Shown: piece by piece, positions 35,901 to 40,834 of the stretch | How the letters are laid out: every line of letters begins with the position of its first letter | How positions within the stretch are numbered: position 1 is the stretch's first letter | NCBI GenBank assembly: GCA_032622095.1 | Contig: CP136064.1 | Span: forward strand, 251,040,484-251,104,483 | Direction of reading: 5' to 3' | DNA length: 64,000 nt | Origin: Siphonodentalium dalli | Lineage: Eukaryota > Mollusca > Scaphopoda > Gadilida > Siphonodentaliidae | Translations under genes and position numbers: made by a program | Notes under the pieces: model-generated | Seen by the model: the letters and a program-made list of their open reading frames with translations, nothing else | What the model was told of the DNA's origin: nothing | The model's database searches: none

Positions 35901-37513
35901 CGGAGCATAGCATACGGGATAACTCTTATCTAAAAATAGTAAGGAAAAAATGCCCCACTTGATTATCACATTATACAAGAAAATATTGATTTAAAATCAA
36001 TAGTAATTGATAGAAGAGTTTCCGGACAGGGGTCTTCGACTCAGATCTATTATTTGAAACTAAATAAAATGTTTTTAGGAAGAGATGGACCATCTTTAAA
36101 AATATATCTTTCATCCAAATCCAACAACTGGTTAGATGTCCAAATATCTATTTTTTTGTTCTCGAAAACAATTTCCCGTCTATGTGCGCATCCATTCCGA
36201 TTGAATGCTGGATGATAACTTCATTTATTATATGCTAAGTTATCATATTATAGTATTTTTGCATCAGATACAAACCGTTATCCGTCTAGTGAGATATCGA
36301 TATCTCACTAGTATCCATCCGCACTAAAATTAAAAGTGATTAGGTTTCTTGATGGAAGACTAAGCTAAAAGTCCCTGAGTTTTCAGTTTGAAAAAAATTG
36401 TGATATATGATCAATAAAATTATTTTGTTAAACATACTATGATGTTAAACCCTTTATCCCTCAACCAAACTGTCTGAAAAATGGAACTATTTTAATATGC
36501 ACAAGCTCATTAATGGTTAATTGTGCTTGGGTATACAAATTTGCTCTCTTTACTCTTCATTCAAGTTGGGTCATGGTCCAACTGAGCGGAGCATATAATA
36601 AACAGAACATCTACACTTTTTGGTTGGACATGTTAATTATCTCATTCGTGATGAAAAAAAATGAATTTCCACTCGTGGCATAGCCACTCGTGGAAATTCA
36701 TTTTTTTTGTCATCACTCATGAGATAATTCCCATATTCAATCAAAAAGTGTAGATATCCTCTATTTATTGCACATCCATTTGTTTAGTATTGTGAAATAC
36801 AGCAAAATACAGAAGATTTCAAAATGTTCGATGAAATTATTTGTCTTGTCTTGAACAATACAAATGGACTACTAGTATGTTGAAAACGCCATTGACGACA
36901 TCAACTGTAACAGAAAGTGTCCACTAAATTTGAGGTAGAGTCTACATAAATCACAAGTACATATGTTCAATTATATGAAGCAAAATATATCTCAATTTTA
37001 GTATGCTACAAACTACAATCTTCAGAGTGTGCAATAAACATAGAACAGCACAGATCGGTGGATATGTTAACGTTATTGCTCTCATTTGCAATGCCACGAG
37101 TTTAAAGTCAAACCTACGATTCTCGCTTTACTATCCCGTCACAACAAACTCGTGCAACAACGTTAATCAATTCACATGCTTGTGTCATTCTGTCTCCATT
37201 GTGCATTTGAGTGTATTTAGCATGCATCCTCGACTTGAATTACTTGATTTTTGCATTAATTCCATGGAATATAGTTGTAGGTGGTTCAGTAATGACTGGA
37301 TTTCAGCTATCAAACAAGTTGAGCACTCAATGGTATCTATGTCTGTAATCAGTACAATGGATCTCTCCTCTTTTTTCAGATCCTGCTCCAAAGTATGTAT
37401 ACACGGCTGAAGATAACGATGATGTGTGTGATGAATTCGACGATGAATTCGACAATGATGAGTATCTGATGAATGATGACCCACTTGAAAATGAGAGATG
37501 GAACTTAACATGA
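2851..37513 (+). CDS. RRM - F-box - leucine-rich-repeat protein (EEED8.10-like), 21 coding exons
   Basis: Joined exons: 2851-2931, 5882-5976, 6268-6351, 7561-7681, 8366-8495, 8921-9010, 9476-9586, 10153-10250, 11370-11410, 14812-14887, 16813-16869, 17458-17568, 19116-19161, 20715-20758, 21809-21888, 22923-23028, 23654-23741, 26075-26209, 33173-33283, 35492-35623, 37380-37513. They total 1971 nt, giving 656 residues, with GT-AG junctions and one open frame throughout. Residues 19-95 form an RNA recognition motif (RNP2 IFVGNI at 19-24, RNP1 KGFAFITF at 58-65). Residues about 145-187 form an F-box (INSLCDDILMILLSHLP ... VCHRWRNVALKMW). Residues about 201-531 are leucine-rich repeats of the cysteine-containing FBXL/AMN1 type, such as CTQLQILNLSG and CFELEFVDLCGN. 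The tail (569-656) is strongly acidic. F-boxes normally bind SKP1 in SCF ubiquitin ligases and LRRs bind substrates, so an RNA-linked SCF receptor is a reasonable inference. The same domain set defines C. elegans EEED8.10 (recalled, not searched). Function is unproven. Confidence 0.92.
3019..3329. mobile_element. Family B hairpin MITE, intron 1
   Basis: The left end AGGCTGAAAATAGTGTGTCT and the right end AGACACACTATTTGCAGCCT are inverted copies. The flanks TAGATACA and TGGATACA match at 7 of 8 bases, fitting a hAT-type 8-bp target duplication. The interior holds the family hallmark: paired ACCTCATTCTG / CAGAATGAGGT hairpin arms around AGGGTGAATTTAGTGA. Confidence 0.78.
3626..4641. mobile_element. 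hAT-type non-autonomous element carrying a 15-bp minisatellite
   Basis: The termini CAGGGGCGTAG and CTACGCCCCTG are inverted. The element is flanked on both sides by the perfect 8-bp duplication CACAGGGA (3618-3625 and 4642-4649). Poly(G)/poly(C) tracts lie just inside the ends. Most of the interior is a minisatellite. No transposase frame was seen. It sits in intron 1 of gene 1. Confidence 0.88.
4060..4530. repeat. 15-bp minisatellite (GTGTGGGTATGTATA)
   Basis: About 30 degenerate copies of a 15-bp unit. Because 15 is divisible by 3, reading frames stay open on both strands (His-Thr-Ile repeats on minus, Val/Cys/Met repeats on plus). These frames are composition artefacts and not genes. Confidence 0.93.
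4849..5040. mobile_element. Degraded family A element
   Basis: Contains CCCTTTCATGATGGGAGCT, an AAACCCTGTGCCAAT block and AGAGAATGCATTGGCCTAAC, all landmarks of family A, but no intact right end. The remainder of intron 1 up to 5881 is AT-rich with nothing recognised. Confidence 0.6.
5882..5976 (+). CDS. Gene 1 coding exon 2 (residues 28-59)
   Basis: The acceptor is CTTATTTCAG. It encodes the RRM helix-1/strand-2 region (PLMKFFSKFGKIADCYVPKD) and ends in the codon for Gly59. The donor is GG|GTGAGA, phase 2. Confidence 0.93.
6268..6351 (+). CDS. Gene 1 coding exon 3 (residues 59-87)
   Basis: Carries RNP1 (GFAFITF) and the RRM second helix (TRQDAQKALDA). The donor is AG|GTTTGT, phase 2. A hAT-like element is inserted at once downstream: its target duplication begins at 6357, the last base of the donor hexamer. 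Confidence 0.92.
6365..7098. mobile_element. hAT-type non-autonomous element inserted at the exon 3 donor
   Basis: The inverted termini CAGTGTTCGCGCTGTC and CAGTGTATGCGCTCGACC (right end reverse-complemented) are flanked by TAATTAAC (6357-6364) and TAATTAAG (7099-7106), an 8-bp target duplication with one mismatch. Subterminal TTGGCCAA-type motifs are repeated at both ends. No reading frame of note. Insertion began 5 bases into the intron, leaving the GTTTGT donor of exon 3 intact. Confidence 0.85.
7561..7681 (+). CDS. Gene 1 coding exon 4 (residues 87-127)
   Basis: Finishes the RRM (RAVRVHRAEES), then an acidic linker rich in Asp, Ser and Thr. The acceptor is ATATTTTTCAG and the donor GAG|GTACTC, phase 0. 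Confidence 0.9.
7756..8165. mobile_element. hAT-like element, CAGGGACRTGGC termini
   Basis: The left end CAGGGACATGGC and the right end GCCACGTCCCTG are inverted, and AGTTGGAAATTTT motifs fill the interior. The same family is found intact at 15564-16533. The flanks (TTCCTCAC and CTCAGTCA) do not form a clean duplication, so the ends may be decayed. Confidence 0.65.
8235..8330. repeat. Family B fragment
   Basis: Matches the family B interior (ACCTCATTTTGCTTAGGCCT, then a TATGGGAGACAT block and TTGAAGTTCACCAGCTGAAG). Neither terminus is present. Confidence 0.6.
8366..8495 (+). CDS. Gene 1 coding exon 5 (residues 128-171), F-box first half
   Basis: Encodes an acidic stretch then the start of the F-box (SLCDDILMILLSHLPLHDRI). 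The donor is AGGG|GTATGT, phase 1. Confidence 0.92.
8921..9010 (+). CDS. Gene 1 coding exon 6 (residues 171-201), F-box second half
   Basis: The acceptor is TTTTTCTAG. It encodes VCHRWRNVALKMW, the typical C-terminal F-box helix, followed by a linker ending in FGG. The donor is G|GTGAGT, phase 1. Confidence 0.92.
9476..9586 (+). CDS. Gene 1 coding exon 7 (residues 201-238), LRR
   Basis: Encodes an LRR unit (MLHSLLQRCTNLKNLDMS, then VTDLGIDLIG). The acceptor is TTTTCCAG and the donor ATAG|GTAAGA, phase 1. An in-frame AG at 9459-9460 is a possible alternative acceptor, but the phase favours 9476. Confidence 0.88.
9647..9935. repeat. Family B MITE, right end missing
   Basis: Starts TAGTGTGTCTGACATTTGCA and includes the hairpin pair around 9672-9755 and the AATGTTAATTTGAGACTATA block, but lacks the closing terminus. 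The rest of intron 7 up to 10152 is unremarkable. Confidence 0.7.
10153..10250 (+). CDS. Gene 1 coding exon 8 (residues 238-270), LRR
   Basis: Encodes GKYCTQLQILNLSGVDA and then MKTISAVCSKLK, matching LRR spacing. The donor is AAG|GTGGGC, phase 0. Confidence 0.9.
11101..11320. mobile_element. Family A element (TTAA-flanked), intron 8
   Basis: Flanked by TTAA at 11097-11100 and 11321-11324. The ends are CTCTTTCATGA and TCATGAAAGGG, near-perfect inverted repeats. It holds AAGAGAATGCATTGGC hairpin arms. TTAA duplication plus a CCCTTT-type terminus is the signature of piggyBac-like elements. No coding capacity. Confidence 0.8.
11370..11410 (+). CDS. Gene 1 coding exon 9 (residues 271-284), LRR microexon
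   Basis: A 41-nt exon encoding EVVLKKCLFIGETG, the beta strand that follows the helix of exon 8. The acceptor is TACATTTCAG and the donor GG|GTAAGA, phase 2. Confidence 0.85.
11500..11760. repeat. Family A internal fragment, intron 9
   Basis: Contains CGCATATATAAGAGAATGCA and a run of TTTTTTCTTACATTCTTTAAC motifs like the spacer between hairpins in family A. It lacks termini. Confidence 0.6.
11880..13840. other. Low-repeat block in intron 9 with E-box-like motifs and a partial tandem duplication
   Basis: This part of the intron does not match the window's repeat families. It has CACGTG at 11909, two direct copies of TCACATGACC (11931 and 11949 region), and a duplicated AATAAAGAGCGTTCT segment (copies about 12870-12925 and 12989-13055, roughly 117 bp apart). 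A short antisense THAP-like frame lies at 13042-13131. Whether this is a regulatory island or an old insertion cannot be told. Confidence 0.4.
13042..13131 (-). pseudogene. Possible THAP-type zinc-finger N-terminus, truncated
   Basis: The minus-strand frame from the ATG at 13131 reads MPSRCSVFSCGRASDPLF and stops after 29 codons. THAP domains usually begin Met-Pro-x-x-Cys-x4-Cys, and this has Cys5 and Cys10 with that spacing. The rest of the domain (second Cys, His, AVPTIF box) is absent. It could be a relic of a P-element-like transposon, a first exon, or chance. Confidence 0.22.
13848..13966. mobile_element. Family A element, partial, intron 9
   Basis: One complete hairpin (two inverted AAGAGAATGCATTGGC arms around GTACCTATGGTCGACTTGCA) followed by the right end TCATGGAAGGGTTAA. 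The left terminus is missing. Confidence 0.72.
14290..14670. repeat. GTCC/TTATGGCCC-type interspersed repeat, intron 9
   Basis: Two degenerate units with GGAATGAAATTTTGTATGTG, AAAATAC-GG-CAA-TTCGAATT and GTTATGCCCCTTTTT blocks, related to 26395-26790. Several reading frames here are repeat shadows. Confidence 0.75.
14688..14830 (+). repeat. Exact 60-bp triplication of the exon 10 acceptor
   Basis: TTCAG-[AG]TTATGGTRG occurs at 14691, 14751 and 14811, exactly 60 bp apart, so three AG acceptors with the same exon start exist in tandem. The third is the real exon 10. The first would splice in frame (60 is divisible by 3) but reads into TAG in copy 2, where TGG-TGG became TGG-TAG. Use of copies 1 or 2 would give a premature stop. 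Confidence 0.9.
14812..14887 (+). CDS. Gene 1 coding exon 10 (residues 284-309), LRR
   Basis: Encodes LWWLFKNCPLLEVIDLEGN followed by IRLTGQ. The acceptor (AG 14810-14811) is the third copy in a 60-bp triplication, and the donor CAG|GTAATC is the first copy in a 31-bp array; see the separate entries. It is chosen because only this acceptor gives an open frame with LRR sequence. Confidence 0.88.
14878..15093 (+). repeat. 31-bp array of seven copies containing the exon 10 donor
   Basis: The unit is ACTGGTCAG-GTAATCAGAATTATAAAATCTA (split here at the exon/intron border), repeated about seven times. Copy 1 is the real 3' end of exon 10 and its GT donor. Copies 4 to 7 keep CGG, AAG or CAG followed by GTAATC, so several potential donors remain. 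Period 31 shifts the frame by one per copy. Confidence 0.92.
15427..16740. mobile_element. Family B MITE split by a hAT insertion, intron 10
   Basis: The left part (15427-15563) and right part (16542-16740) form one family B copy when the inserted element and one TSD are removed. The joined order matches the uninterrupted copy at 50879-51350 (ATCTGCTATGGGAGACATA). The left terminus is decayed. Confidence 0.82.
15564..16533. mobile_element. hAT-type non-autonomous element nested in family B
   Basis: The ends CAGAGACGTGGC and GCCACGTCCCTG are inverted. The element is flanked by the perfect 8-bp duplication TATGGGAG (15556-15563 and 16534-16541). Inside are repeated AGTTGGAAATTT motifs and long G or C runs. 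No transposase. It is younger than the family B copy it interrupts. Confidence 0.9.
16813..16869 (+). CDS. Gene 1 coding exon 11 (residues 310-328), LRR
   Basis: Encodes CFHMLGNNTKKLVLNDCLK in a 57-nt exon. The acceptor is TTATCCTTTCAG and the donor AAG|GTGAGT, phase 0. Confidence 0.88.
17458..17568 (+). CDS. Gene 1 coding exon 12 (residues 329-365), LRR
   Basis: Encodes LSDVGIQQLTDKCPNITELH and then LKLSDGSIQRISL, the LRR pattern typical of FBXL proteins. The donor is CTA|GTAAGA, phase 0. Confidence 0.92.
17699..18141. mobile_element. Family A element, CCCTTTCAGTGCCAGG subtype, intron 12
   Basis: TTAA at 17695-17698 and 18142-18145. The ends CCCTTTCAGTGCCAGG and CCTGGCACTGAAAGGG are perfect inverted repeats. 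The left half holds the ATATAAGAGAATGCATTGGC hairpin. No open frame of note. The rest of intron 12 up to 19115 holds nothing recognised. Confidence 0.85.
19116..19161 (+). CDS. Gene 1 coding exon 13 (residues 366-381)
   Basis: A 46-nt exon encoding VIKDIQVFSYGGKVE. The acceptor is TTTTCTGCAG and the donor G|GTAATA, phase 1. It joins exons 12 and 14 in frame. Confidence 0.78.
19297..19680 (+). repeat. Family C repeat, copy 1, intron 13
   Basis: Begins AGTGATGTGAAACACTCCGG and ends near CATAATATGTCTTT. It is closely similar along its length to 24352-24730 in the same orientation, and its 3' half to 34790-34996. No inverted ends or target duplication were spotted, so the class is unknown. Confidence 0.8.
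19871..20655. repeat. GTCC-type repeat with about 125-bp tandem units, intron 13
   Basis: Starts with a GCGGGGGATATAGGAATGGG block and CCGTCTGTCCATCC microsatellite. Then come about four units carrying TTTGGTATATGAGTTCA, AGAACGAGTTCGCAA and CAGAGTTATT blocks. It ends with GGCAGGGGATACCGCC. Short reading frames within it are repeat artefacts. Confidence 0.8.
20715..20758 (+). CDS. Gene 1 coding exon 14 (residues 381-395)
   Basis: A 44-nt exon encoding VTCNGLRNIANMSAL. The acceptor is TTTTGTAG and the donor TTG|GTAAGT, phase 0. Confidence 0.78.
20786..21164 (+). mobile_element. Family A element, CCCTTTACCCAACA subtype, intron 14
   Basis: Flanked by TTAA (20782-20785 and 21165-21168). The inverted ends are CCCTTTACCCAACA and TGTTGGGTAAAGGG (right end near-exact). 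It holds two perfect hairpins, each made of inverted AAGAGAATGCATTGGC arms around a GCGAGTCGACCATAGGTCGC loop region. It is nearly identical to 34367-34758 and, inverted, to 32203-32592. Confidence 0.88.
21365..21700. repeat. GTCC-type interspersed repeat, intron 14
   Basis: A CCGTCCATCTGTCTGTCC tract followed by two units with TTTCCGGATGATAACTT and AGTTTGAATTTGGGT blocks. It is related to 14290 and 26395. Confidence 0.75.
21809..21888 (+). CDS. Gene 1 coding exon 15 (residues 396-422), LRR
   Basis: Encodes VELNLSQNQQLTDDVLIQIA and then HGCPHLE, a classic LRR unit. The donor is GA|GTATGT, phase 2. Confidence 0.92.
21928..22180. mobile_element. Family B double-hairpin MITE, intact, intron 15
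   Basis: Perfect 8-bp target duplication CATTCAAG (21920-21927 and 22181-22188). The termini CAAGCCTTGAAAT and ATTTCAAGGCTTG are inverted. Each half is itself a hairpin (GAGGTCCCCAGAGGGTG against CACCCTCTGGGGACCTC), so the 253-bp element is a palindrome of palindromes. Eight-base duplication and CA-start termini point to hAT transposase mobilisation. Confidence 0.93.
22219..22603. mobile_element. Family B MITE, longer form, intron 15
   Basis: The ends are CAAGCCTGAGATAG and CTATTTCAAGGCTTG. It is flanked by a perfect 12-bp direct repeat CATGTGTGCTAG (22207-22218 and 22604-22615), longer than the expected 8. It lies 38 bp from the previous copy. Confidence 0.85.
22923..23028 (+). CDS. Gene 1 coding exon 16 (residues 422-457), LRR
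   Basis: Encodes KLDISLCHRHLTDLGIGALS and then LDRLYYLNISYLHK. The donor is AAG|GTTTGT, phase 0. Confidence 0.92.
23354..23592. mobile_element. Family A element, intron 16
   Basis: TTAA on both sides (23350-23353 and 23593-23596). The left end is CCCTTTCATGACTGGAGCT and the right end is decayed (AAGTAAGGG). It has internal hairpin arms with AAGAGAATG and GCATTGGCACAGGGTTT. Confidence 0.75.
23654..23741 (+). CDS. Gene 1 coding exon 17 (residues 458-487), LRR
   Basis: Encodes VTSNSIKLIALNGRLKEFIA and then RACSEIDDE. The donor is GAGT|GTATGT, phase 1; the split codon gives Cys487. Confidence 0.9.
24352..24730 (+). repeat. Family C repeat, copy 2, intron 17
   Basis: AGTGATGTGAAACACTCCGG start and CATAATATGTCTT end, colinear with 19297-19680. 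The rest of intron 17 (23742-26074) shows no exon or repeat I could name; it is AT-rich. Confidence 0.8.
26075..26209 (+). CDS. Gene 1 coding exon 18 (residues 487-532), LRR end
   Basis: Encodes MRVIAEQCFELEFVDLCGN followed by a final repeat or cap (ITLYLGG). The donor is GAG|GTGAGT, phase 1. The following intron (26210-33172) is the longest in the gene and is filled with transposon. Confidence 0.92.
26395..26790. repeat. GTCC-type interspersed repeat, intron 18
   Basis: A TGTCCGTCCTTCTGTCTG tract and two units containing GATGATAACTTT, AAAATACAGGTCAAGTTC and GTTATGGCCCTTTG. It ends with a GCCATACCCAAGCAACGCTC block also seen after the 14290 copy. Confidence 0.78.
26997..27326. mobile_element. 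330-bp inverted-repeat MITE (family D), intron 18
   Basis: Perfect inverted arms of about 58 bp, with the outer sequence ATGATATTTTTAAAAATATA and the inner CTGAACACTGAACTAT. The left internal part (27043-27199) also matches, inverted, the right end of the adjacent large element (31848-32010). It therefore seems to be a short derivative of the same transposon. Confidence 0.82.
28298..28790 (+). repeat. Two tandem 250-bp units inside the family D element
   Basis: Blocks ATGTCTCTGAGGTACCTATG (28303 and 28538 areas) and CCTACCAAAGCTGCGCCCA (28424 and 28681 areas) each occur twice in the same order, separated by GATATATA-rich palindromic stretches. Confidence 0.8.
30590..31395 (+). repeat. Direct repeat pair of about 240 bp inside the family D element
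   Basis: The segment at about 30600-30860 and that at about 31155-31395 share colinear blocks such as TACGAGAATC-AA-CATG, CAGAATTAT and AAAGTATT-TGTGAAAG. They are about 70-80 percent alike by eye and 550 bp apart. Function unknown. Confidence 0.65.
32203..32592 (-). mobile_element. Family A element, CCCTTTACCCAACA subtype, inverted, intron 18
   Basis: TTAA at 32199-32202 and 32593-32596. It is the reverse complement of the copies at 20786 and 34367 (starts with the GGCCAAATAAAGCTTCAACA end). It lies 580 bp upstream of exon 19. Confidence 0.87.
32789..33043. mobile_element. Family A element, CATGA subtype, intron 18
   Basis: TTAA at 32785-32788 and TTAG at 33044-33047 (one mismatch). The ends are CCTTCAATGACTGGAGG and CCCATCATGAAAGGG. 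The left half shares TTCCTGAAATTTTGTGAAAACC with the reverse complement of the right half of 33915-34073. Confidence 0.78.
33173..33283 (+). CDS. Gene 1 coding exon 19 (residues 532-569)
   Basis: Encodes FGLPPNIEVHMANLSQLYL and then PDQDIILPA. The acceptor is GGCTTTTCAG and the donor CTG|GTGTGT, phase 1. It is flanked by inverted family-A repeats in introns 18 and 19. Both neighbouring junctions are phase 1, so skipping this 111-nt exon would keep the frame. Confidence 0.87.
33335..33747. mobile_element. Family B MITE, intron 19
   Basis: The left end CAAAGCTGCAAATAGTGTG pairs with the right CACTATTTGCAGGCTTT. The flanks CCCTGGTT (33327-33334) and TCCTGGTT (33748-33755) form an 8-bp duplication with one mismatch. 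Confidence 0.82.
33915..34073. mobile_element. Family A element, short, intron 19
   Basis: TTAA at 33911-33914 and 34074-34077. The ends are CCCTTTCATTACAGCAGC and GTCATGGAAGGG. It has a single hairpin with decayed arms. Confidence 0.78.
34367..34758 (+). mobile_element. Family A element, CCCTTTACCCAACA subtype, intron 19
   Basis: TTAA at 34363-34366 and 34759-34762. It has two perfect hairpins and a GGCCGGTTTTGGCCGGTTTG right end. It is nearly identical to the reverse complement of 32203-32592, which lies on the other side of exon 19. Confidence 0.9.
34790..34996 (+). repeat. Family C fragment, intron 19
   Basis: The 3' half of the family (TTTCTTTGAGATTTTCTGCG and CAGTTGGCATAGCACCTGAG blocks), truncated at its 5' side next to the family A copy. 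Confidence 0.75.
35224..35443. mobile_element. Family A element, decayed, just upstream of exon 20
   Basis: The left end CCCTTTCATGACTAGAAC and right end CAGCTCCCGTCATGAAAA remain, but neither TTAA is intact. Its right end lies only 48 bp from exon 20, inside the region where the branch point and polypyrimidine tract would be expected. Confidence 0.7.
35492..35623 (+). CDS. Gene 1 coding exon 20 (residues 569-613), acidic tail
   Basis: Encodes an Asp/Glu-rich run (DEEDEENIDEAELRIDIEED) and then a Ser/Gln-rich stretch. The acceptor TGTGATGTAG is weak in pyrimidines, but phase and composition fit. The donor is CTA|GTAAGT, phase 1. Confidence 0.82.
36609..36754. repeat. 146-bp hairpin, intron 20
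   Basis: Inverted arms with TCTACACTTTTTGGTTG at the outside and GAATTTCCACTCGTGGC at the inside surround a very short loop near 36677. No clear duplication at the ends. The remainder of intron 20 (35624-37379) holds nothing else recognised. Confidence 0.8.
37380..37513 (+). CDS. Gene 1 coding exon 21 (residues 613-656 and stop)
   Basis: The acceptor is TCTTTTTTCAG. It encodes NPAPKYVYTAEDN, an acidic run containing DDEFDNDEYLMNDDP, then ERWNLT and TGA at 37511-37513. The 3' UTR follows. Confidence 0.9.
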
Positions 37514-37868
37514 TGAGGTCTTCCTAGCAGATATCAGTCAAGTTGGCACTCCCTCTACATCTTAAGCTTCTAGCTACCTGCAGGGTTCTTGTTGTACAAA
37601 ATATTCTTATGCCTTATTCGAATATTCTGGCCTTGGACCAATTGACGACCAACAACTCAAACCATGGCTAGCTTCCTGCTTGAGACATGGAGCAGTCATA
37701 AAGATTGTATTGAAGACTCCAAGATGGAAACATGATCAGGCTTCAGCTGGAAAGTCAACAATCTGTCCACCACAGATCCCTGATGATTTGATTTTGTTTA
37801 ACAAGGGAGAAATTATTTTGTTTTAGTTGACGTTTTTATTATCCAATAAATGAGAATTCTAAATACTT
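37514..37868 (+). promoter_or_regulatory. 3' UTR and poly(A) signal of gene 1
   Basis: A canonical AATAAA lies at 37845-37850, about 335 bases after the stop, followed by a TGTGTG-containing GU-rich stretch near 37870. This is the expected cleavage context, so transcription of gene 1 probably ends close to 37868. Confidence 0.75.
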
Positions 37869-39130
37869 TGTGTGTTTCCATAAATGTGTCGATTTCAACC
37901 TCAATGACTAGACTGACATAGCTGAATGAGCCTTGCATATATTACAAGGCCAAGGTTTTAAAATATTGTTAGGCCAATGTATTATTTTATATATCACTCA
38001 GCTAAATGTGTCTCTTTCCACTCCATTTATCAAAAACTTATCAGATATTTTCAAAATATGTATGCACTGTTGTGATATATGGCATATCTGCTATCAGATG
38101 GTTCTATCAATGTGGCCATGTGGTGTATGTAGCGCGAGTACCATGCAAAAACTTAACCTCCATCCAAAACGATATTTAGTGTCACGTTCAACAACTAGTC
38201 AGATTTCTTATGTCATGTCATATTGTTTGCTTGTTAAAAGCAACCTGAAAGCATATTTGATATGCCTAGTAGGTCTACCTTCAGGATTGAGTTGATTCCA
38301 TTCTTGAAATTTGGAGGGTCGCCTAAAATGGTTTCAATAGAATTTAGAGAGCATTTCGTTTTTATCGAAATTGATAGATGGTTCTATTTGGCTTATGATG
38401 ATCGGTGCGATTTGAAATGTTGTGACAACTGCTAAGTACGAACCTCAGACATATTATTTTAAATTTCGATGTGATCAGTGGGTTCTTGCTGGCTACCGTT
38501 GTGATCAAAATTTAACATTGATCCCTATTGATATTCTCGTATTTTGGATAAATGCGCCATTTTACATATGATTATACGTGAATTGAAATTTCTCAAACAT
38601 ACTTTGGAAAATTTCTGATAACAGTTGCAATAAAGATTTAACATTGAACCCTATGGAGAATATTTGTTTATTTTACTCAAACATTGATAGTAATATCACT
38701 AAACGGAAATCAAGTACTACCATAGGAAGACAAGGCATTTGGGTCTGACCCACTGTAACTATCAGTAATCTAATTTGTGCAATAGTTGTTATAGTTGTGC
38801 TTCAATATACAGTACTTGACAAAAGTATGTGTAGACTGGTTAGTAATGCCATCAATATGGATACCCATGCATGTTGAGTCAATAACAAATTATCGCCAAG
38901 ACTATAGTTTTTTTTAAAGGTGTGAATATGTAGTAAATTATAGCTTTATTGATACCTGTAATGAGCTGACTAGTGCTTTGAGCCAAATTTTTACATCAAA
39001 ATGAGTTCTAATGTGACAAATACACTGGCAAATGATACTCCATCATCATCACACATGCATCCGGAGATTCTGTGTTTTCTTTGGAACATCATAGCTAACT
39101 TTATATGTGGTTGTCAACTCTTGATGTTCT
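37869..39130. other. Intergenic DNA, no gene seen
   Basis: It contains a small family A remnant near 37930-38000 (GCATATATTACAAGGCCAAG, then GTTAGGCCAATGTATT). The 120-codon plus frame at 37933-38295 has no recognisable domain and overlaps that remnant. Nothing else is supported. Confidence 0.5.
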
Positions 39131-40830
39131 ACCTTTATATGGTATGAAAATCATTTATGGCTTTATATGATGTCCACCCACCATTTATGGTAATGAGCAT
39201 TGTTCTTTATATGGTGTGTGTTCACATATATATGATGTCCATTTACCTTTATATGATGTGCTTTTACCTTCATATGGCATTCCCTTTTATGATGATGACC
39301 AATGTTATGTATATGATGTGCATACGACTATATGATGTGCATACATCTTTATATGATGTCCATTCACCTTTATATGGTGTCCATTCACCTTTATATGATG
39401 TCCATTCATCTTTATATGATTTGAAGTTGTCTTTATATGGTGTACAAATGTATTTATATGCCCAGTAAATATCTGCATATGGTGTCCAATTCACCGTTGT
39501 ATGGTGTGCAAATGTCTTTATATAGTGTGCAAGTATCTATATATGGGGTCCATTCACCACTATGACATAAAACCACAGCGTATAGATGAATACACATCAT
39601 ATAATATGTACATCATATAAAGTTGTATGCACATCATATAAAAAAAAGCAGTCACCATCATAAAGGTGATTGCCCACCATATAAAGGTAAAACCACATCG
39701 TATAAAGGTAAATGGACACCATATAAACAGATGAAGGAGCAATGCCTACCACATAAAGGTGAATGGAACAGAATGGACACCATTTAAAGGTAAAACAAGA
39801 TTATATAAAAAAACAAATGCACACCATATAAATGTGAATGGACACCTTATAAGGTAAGTCACACTATATAAATGTGAATGCACTTATAAAGAACAGTGTT
39901 CATCACAAAGGTGAATGACACCATATACAGATCAATGGACTGCATATTAAGGTGTTGGACACCATATGGTAAACCCACACCATATACAGGTAAACGAACA
40001 TCATTTAAAGGTGAATAAACACCATATAGAGGCAAATTGATATCATATATATGTAAATGGACACTGTGTAAAGGTGAATGGACAACAAGTAAAGAACAAC
40101 ACTCATCATAAAGGTGAATAGACAACATATAAATGTAAATGGACACCATATACAGGCGAATGGACACAATACAAATGTGAATGAACATCATATAAATGTA
40201 AAAGGACACCACAGAAAGGCGGATGAACATCGTGTAAATGGACACCGAATAAAGGCTAATGAATATCTTATAGATGTAAATGGACACCATATAAAGGTGA
40301 ATGGACACCATACAAATGTACTGGGAGGTCTCTTGAGAAACTTGCATCAAATAAAGGACAACACTCAGCATAAAGGTGAACGGACACCACATAAAGGTGA
40401 ATGGGAAGTTTATTGAACACCTTATAAAAGTAAATGGACTTGCAGGACACCATATACAGGTGAATTAACACAATATAAATGTGAATGGACACAATATAGA
40501 GGTAAAACCACATCACATGAAGGTGAATGGGCACCATAAGGTGAATGGGCACCATATACAGATAATGGGGACCATATAATTGTGAATGTGCATCATATAA
40601 AGGACAGTGCTCATCATCATAAAGGAGATTGGACACAATATAAAGGTAAATAGACACAATATAAAGGTGAATGGACACCATATAGAGATATGTGTACTAC
40701 ATATAAAGGTGAATGGACACCATATAAAGAGAAAACACATATAAAGAACAGTGCTCATCTTCGTAAATGTAAATGGCCGGACACATATATATACATGTGC
40801 ACATCATACAAAGGTGAATGGACACCATAA
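39130..40830. repeat. Degenerate minisatellite, about 21-bp unit, reversing orientation near 39.55 kb
   Basis: From 39130 to about 39550 the unit reads TTATATGGTGTCCATTCACC. From about 39570 it reads the other way, GGTGAATGGACACCATATAA. The unit length, a multiple of 3, leaves long open frames rich in Ile, His, Leu, Tyr and Val on the minus strand; these are artefacts. Confidence 0.9.
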
Positions 40831-40834
40831 CAAG

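Noticed and set aside
37003-37511. Frames of 108-135 codons on both strands around the last exon of gene 1
   Set aside because: The plus frame is intronic sequence upstream of exon 21, and the minus frame is the shadow of exon 21 in another frame.
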